Of a DNA stretch of 64,000 nucleotides, positions 59,666 through 64,000 are shown piece by piece. The notes beneath the pieces are model-generated. The model worked only from the letters and a program-made list of their open reading frames with translations, made no database searches and was not told the DNA's origin. The translations under genes and the position numbers were made by a program. The stretch covers positions 370,755,501 through 370,819,500 of the forward strand of contig NC_077229.1 in NCBI RefSeq assembly GCF_027887165.1. The letters run 5' to 3'. This stretch comes from Monodelphis domestica. Lineage: Eukaryota; Chordata; Mammalia; Didelphimorphia; Didelphidae. Positions within the stretch are counted from its first letter, which is position 1. Each line of letters opens with the position of its first letter.

Positions 59666-62175
59666 AACTGGACTATTACAAGTTTCATATTTTCTTTTAC
59701 CATTTTCTAACCATCCCTCCATATTTTTTTAGATCTTAAATCTTACATTTATGTGAAACCATTCCTTAACCACATTTTATTTCTAATTTCTCATTCATAA
59801 TGTTTTGAATCATTACTATATCTACTCTATGAAATACTCATTTCTGCCTTTTGGCAATTGGGGTATTATAAATAGATATAGTAAATTAAATTTACCATGT
59901 AGTTTATACAGCATATAATCACACTAGGCTTATCAAACATATTAATTTAGGAATCCTTAATCCAGTTATTTGTAATTCCAAGAAACATATATCAACAAGG
60001 TACAATTTGTTGGCTGATTTCCAGTGGACATTCAAGTAATATGTGACATATTGCAAAATGAGAATGATAATAGCTCTTAGTAAAGTTGAAATGTAATATT
60101 TTCAAATTGCATATCAGCTATGTCACTTGATTTCGTTGATATAATTAATCTAATCTATTCAGTAAGAGAATGTATGTTGACAAACTTTTCAGCTGAGGAT
60201 GGACAAATAATTTAGAATCAATATTTTTTTTTACATTTTTTATATTGAATAGAAGCAGAGCCTATAAATGGAATGCATGATTAATGCATATGTGAATCAC
60301 AGTTGAACAACTATGGTGGGTATGATTCCTTGAACATTTTTAGCTCCCATCAAGATTTTATTCATGTACATTAAAAAGTTGGCAGTTTCTTATAGGTAAC
60401 CTTAGAAGTAACAGTGTGTAGAAACATTTCACACATCTTTAACTTTCTTTTTTCTTCATTTAAGCATGTCTTTAATATATTCAATAGATCACTCCAAGAG
60501 TACTCAATAAATGGCAAATTATAGTGAGACATATTCACACCTTACAAATTGACCGAAGCAATAACCCTTAGTTCAACAAGCACTTTCCCCTCTTGAGTCA
60601 GAAATCAAACATATGACTGTATTGTTGTGCATCATTTATCTACCACAAAATGAAGAATGATTACTTTCCAATTGTGTGAATACTATTTCTACATTAAATA
60701 TTTCAGCACATGGGGAAGAATGGACCTGTTATGAAGATCCCGAAATCAGAGAATAAAGAAATTTTCTAATATTTATAATAAAATAAGGAAAATATCCTAG
60801 GTACAAATTTATCTATTTTAGTTTGTGGCTTAAATGGATTTTCAACATGAGTGTCATAGAATGGAGGTAATCTTCCTGCCTAGAAAAATCAGTTTTTATA
60901 TGCAAATTCCCAAAAGAATAGTGAGTAAAATCTATAGTATATGAAGCATGGTAATTGAGCAAACTGACAAATATTTGTTTATGGTAAAAATAAACAAACC
61001 ATTAAGAGGAGCTTTAATTACATAATGCTAAAGAACTTGCCTGAAACTCTAATATTCTATTGATCTTAGCATCAGAGGATATAGACAGAACTAGACTTAG
61101 GGGGAAAAGAGATACAGAAAAACTTTAACATCTGTTCTTTCGCCAGTCATCATATCTACTTTCTTCATTCAGCATTTTCTTCATTTCCCTCTCTTAAAAT
61201 CACTCCCAGACAAAAATTACATAAGTCATGTAACTGAAGTGAATTTCTACTATGATTTGATGCAATATAGAAGGGGAAGAGCTATTTCCTGAGTCCAATG
61301 AGTTGCATTTAAATTTGTCCTCTTATTTTGACTATCTGATGTTAGACCTATCATTTAAATTTCTTGGTCTAAGTTACTTGAAACAAAAATAAAATAATTG
61401 GCTATAAAGTAAATAAGAAAGAGGATATAGAGAATTGGGCCTTCCCACTCAATACTAAGTGAATGTTCACCATATCTATGACTTACTCCCCTATGCCCTG
61501 ATTACATTAACTTATGAACATTTCTGTCCTATGTATAATCCATTTTATTTTCAACCCTATAGATAAGCTAATAATCATAACAGACTAAATAATTTCTTCA
61601 TCATCATTATGATTTTATTTGGACACTTTTGTACATCATAGAAAACATATGGTATTATATCAAAGAGAAGAAAAATATTTGAATGAATTTCAAAGTCTAT
61701 CATAGATATTAGACTATTCTTTGCTTCATGAAAGACAGACTGACAGGATCTAGTGGGGAAATGATTCTCTTGAGGCTTTTTCTATATTGCTTGAAAAAGG
61801 AAACATCTTTATAAATAACTGATAAATTTTAGTAAAGATACCATATTGTTGAATAATTAAACTAATCTAAATCTATCCATGTTTTAAAATGGAGAGTGTA
61901 ACTAGTAGAAATTTAGGACAGTTTAAGTGTGTCTAGGGTGAAATGAGTGTTTGATGCCCTCTTTGACCAATGATAAATAAATACATAAAATAGATTAATC
62001 AGAACCTTTCTAAGAATTTAAAAGCAAAAAATTAAAGGGGAGAATTAAGATTAGAGAAATTGAAGAGATAAGAAGAGAGCAAAAATAAATTAAATAAGCA
62101 ATGATTTTTATCTCAATATGACACAGTGATCATGTCTGAGATAATATCTCTGTCTCACATCTCCTCAGGCATCAG
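59666..62175. other. No gene seen; unique AT-rich DNA
   Basis: No reading frame above chance, RNA gene or recognised repeat, apart from a faint L2-like trace near 59740-59800. Confidence 0.4.
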
Positions 62176-62179
62176 GTCT

Positions 62180-63262
62180 CATGAAATTGCTCACTTCATT
62201 TTGCCTCATTTTATATGTTTTTTTCCAGGATAATTTTTGTTAATCTTGTTTCTCATTTCTTGTGTCACAATAAAATTGCATTACAAACATATATCACAAC
62301 TTTTTCAACCACTGTCCATCTGTTAGCATCCCTTGATCTTCCAGTTCTATTCAACCACAAAATTAGATGTTATAAATATTTCGTATAGGTAGCTTCTTTC
62401 CCCCTTCTTTAATCTCTTTGGGATACAGATCTAGCAATATTTCTGGGTTAAGCTTTTAGGTTCCTCTGGAAATGGCTTCAGATTGCTCTCCAGAATGGTT
62501 GTATCCATTCATAGTTCCATTAACAGGGCAATAGAGTCAAATTTTTTCCACATGCATGCCAATATATTCTTTTATTTTCCTTTTTTAACATGTTAGCATA
62601 GTTGGTGTGAGGTGGTACCTAAGAGTTGTTTTAATTTGCATTCCTCTAGTAGTGCTTTGAAACACTTTTTCATTTTACTAAAGATAATTTAATTTTCTCC
62701 ATGAAAATTCCTTTTCATGCCCTTTGACCATTTGGCAAGTGGAGAATGCTTTATATCATAAATTTGCCTCAGTTCTCTATATGTTTGAGAAAAGAAGCCT
62801 TTATTGAAGAGACTTGCTATAAATATTTTAACATTTTTCCAAGTTTGTTGTTTGCTTTTAATCTTTGTTGTATTGATTTGGTTTGTACAAAAACTTTTAC
62901 ATTTAATGTAGTCAAAGTTATCTATATTATGTCTCACAATGTTCACTACAACTTGTTTTCACCTAAATACTTCCCTTAGCCACAGTTCTGACAGGTAAGC
63001 TATTCTCTGCTCCCCTAATTTGTTAATAGTATCATCCTTTATTTATAAATCATCTACCCATTTTGTCTTATGTGACATAAATGTGTATGGCACAAGGTGT
63101 TGATTTATGTCTAATGTCTGCTATATTGCTTTCCAATTTTTCCAGTACTTTGTGTCAGAAAAGGGAGTATTCTTCCAAAATCTTGGATTTTAGAGTTTGT
63201 CAAATACTAGGTTACTGTGGTTATTTGTAACTGTATGTCAAGTGCCTAATCTATTCCATTGG
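62180..63262 (-). mobile_element. L1 ORF2 3' segment, antisense
   Basis: On the minus strand, ORF2 3' coding order is seen from 63262 to 62180. Markers in plus-strand text: 'cattctcttgcc'-like edge lost, 'ttgctctccagaatggttg' (62484), 'ttggtgtgaggtggtacc' (62602), 'gcaagtggagaatgcttta' (62736), 'ttgtattgatttggtttg' (62867) and 'gtgcctaatctattccattgg' (63242). 5'-truncated relative to ORF2 and moderately decayed. Confidence 0.75.
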
Positions 63263-63264
63263 CC

Positions 63265-64000
63265 TGTAAACCTCAAAATTTCTTAGACTTATAAATGTTG
63301 GAAATTTCACCATTGGGAAATTTCATACTTGAAAAATTTCCTATTGATAGTGGGTCTTGACTATTGGAATGTGAACCCCATTGGCATGGGAGGTTCCTTC
63401 TCTTCCCTTCTTAAGATTACTTTAGGACAGAAACCTTTTGCTGAACAATGGAAAGGACTTTGACCTATGCTTAAGCATAGAACAGGAATTTCTTTGAGTC
63501 ATGATTGATTTTAGAATTGATACAATGGAGATACTTGGAATCAATCTCCACCCTATTCAGTCCTAACAGGATTGAGCAAGGGCTGCAGCCTAGATCAAAG
63601 TTTAATTATTCCAATCTCTACCCTACTCAGGTTAACAGGATTTAGAAAGGGCTGTAGCAAAGGATCAAAGATTTAATTATTTGAAAATATGACCTTCAAC
63701 AGACATGTGCAAAGCCAGAGACCTCTGGGCGGTCCTGGGTTAAGCTAGAGCCTCCATTGGCACAGGGAAATTGATGGACAGGTGATTGGTAGATGTGAGG
63801 ACTGAGGGGAGGGAACTTGGATGGTTTCCTTAAGGATAGGGGGGTCTGAAGACTCGAGGAGGTTGGTGGTGTTTTGAGGAGTTGGTCGGTGTAGTTGGTG
63901 TGTGCTCTGAGAAGCTTGCTCTGAAGGAAGCTGAAAGTTGGGGCCTCTGAGACTGTTTCTCCATTTTGGTCATGTGAGTAATAGGGACTGATCTCTTTTC
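63265..64000 (+). mobile_element. LTR of an endogenous retrovirus, running off the window
   Basis: It begins tgtaaacctcaaaatttc directly after the L1 segment and continues for more than 735 bases with the composition of an LTR, GC-rich towards the right. Two ~70-bp tandem units (63541-63610 and 63611-63681, core 'aatctccaccctattcag') lie in the U3-like part. The polyadenylation signal and LTR end are not within the window, so it could also include the start of the internal region. Confidence 0.6.

Overview
This window reads as an AT-rich stretch of marsupial nuclear DNA with no intact host gene. The lineage is inferred from its repeats: L1 copies of a type I associate with marsupials (5' ends starting near a 'tcaagatggcgg' motif, lysine-rich ORF1, a conserved ORF2 C-terminus ending ...DTLWxxRM), tRNA-derived SINEs of the marsupial types (box A tggctcagtgg, box B ggttcaaatct), many decayed MIR, L2 and CR1/L3 relics, and LTRs with retroviral polyadenylation signals. 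No tRNA, rRNA, CRISPR or operon-like arrangement was seen. Species cannot be fixed by eye.

Layout. 461-4075: an L1 with both ends but no reverse-transcriptase core, followed by an L2 tail and an L1 5'UTR fragment (to 5160). 5.2-15.2 kb: mostly unique AT-rich DNA with MIR/SINE relics and, on the minus strand at 14.05-15.2 kb, a decayed LINE with a reverse-transcriptase FADD-like motif. 15.2-17.6 kb: minus-strand L1 split by a ~0.9 kb LTR, then a SINE. 18.4-19.0 kb: an L1 3' end. 20.57-20.75 kb: an exact 91-bp tandem duplication. 21.8-28.7 kb: CR1/L3 relics, old L1 tails and an 87-bp (CT)n tract. 30.7-34.3 kb: a minus-strand endogenous retrovirus with paired LTRs and a primer-binding-site candidate, but no recognisable gag, pol or env. 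37.8-40.0 kb: another L1 lacking RT.

The most informative block is 40.66-47.04 kb. A full-length processed pseudogene of the kinase gene RIOK2 lies on the minus strand (44788-46490). It carries a long (TA)n microsatellite grown inside the coding sequence. Next to it, at 46581-47019, is a plus-strand mRNA-like 3' end (AATAAA plus poly-A). The whole block sits between matching 18-19 bp direct repeats, as expected for a 5'-inverted (twin-primed) retrocopy or an antisense-RNA retrocopy. Inside it are a non-autonomous hAT element with 8-bp target duplication (41371-41605), an L1 5' half, and a separate TSD-flanked L1-ORF1/SINE/L1-3'-end chimera (42297-44669).

51.6-53.4 kb: a large inverted repeat built from L1 3' sequence beside an LTR-like segment. 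53.8-54.2 kb: an LTR. 54.84-55.38 kb: a GC-rich LINE C-terminus encoding a C2H2 zinc finger, with three in-frame TGA codons that look like CpG decay. 56.6-59.7 kb: an old L1 interrupted by an LTR. 62.2-64.0 kb: a minus-strand L1 followed by an LTR that runs off the window end.

Nothing here looks like a new functional system. The interest lies in the retrotransposition structures. All family names come from recognition by eye, without database support, and boundaries of old repeats are approximate.
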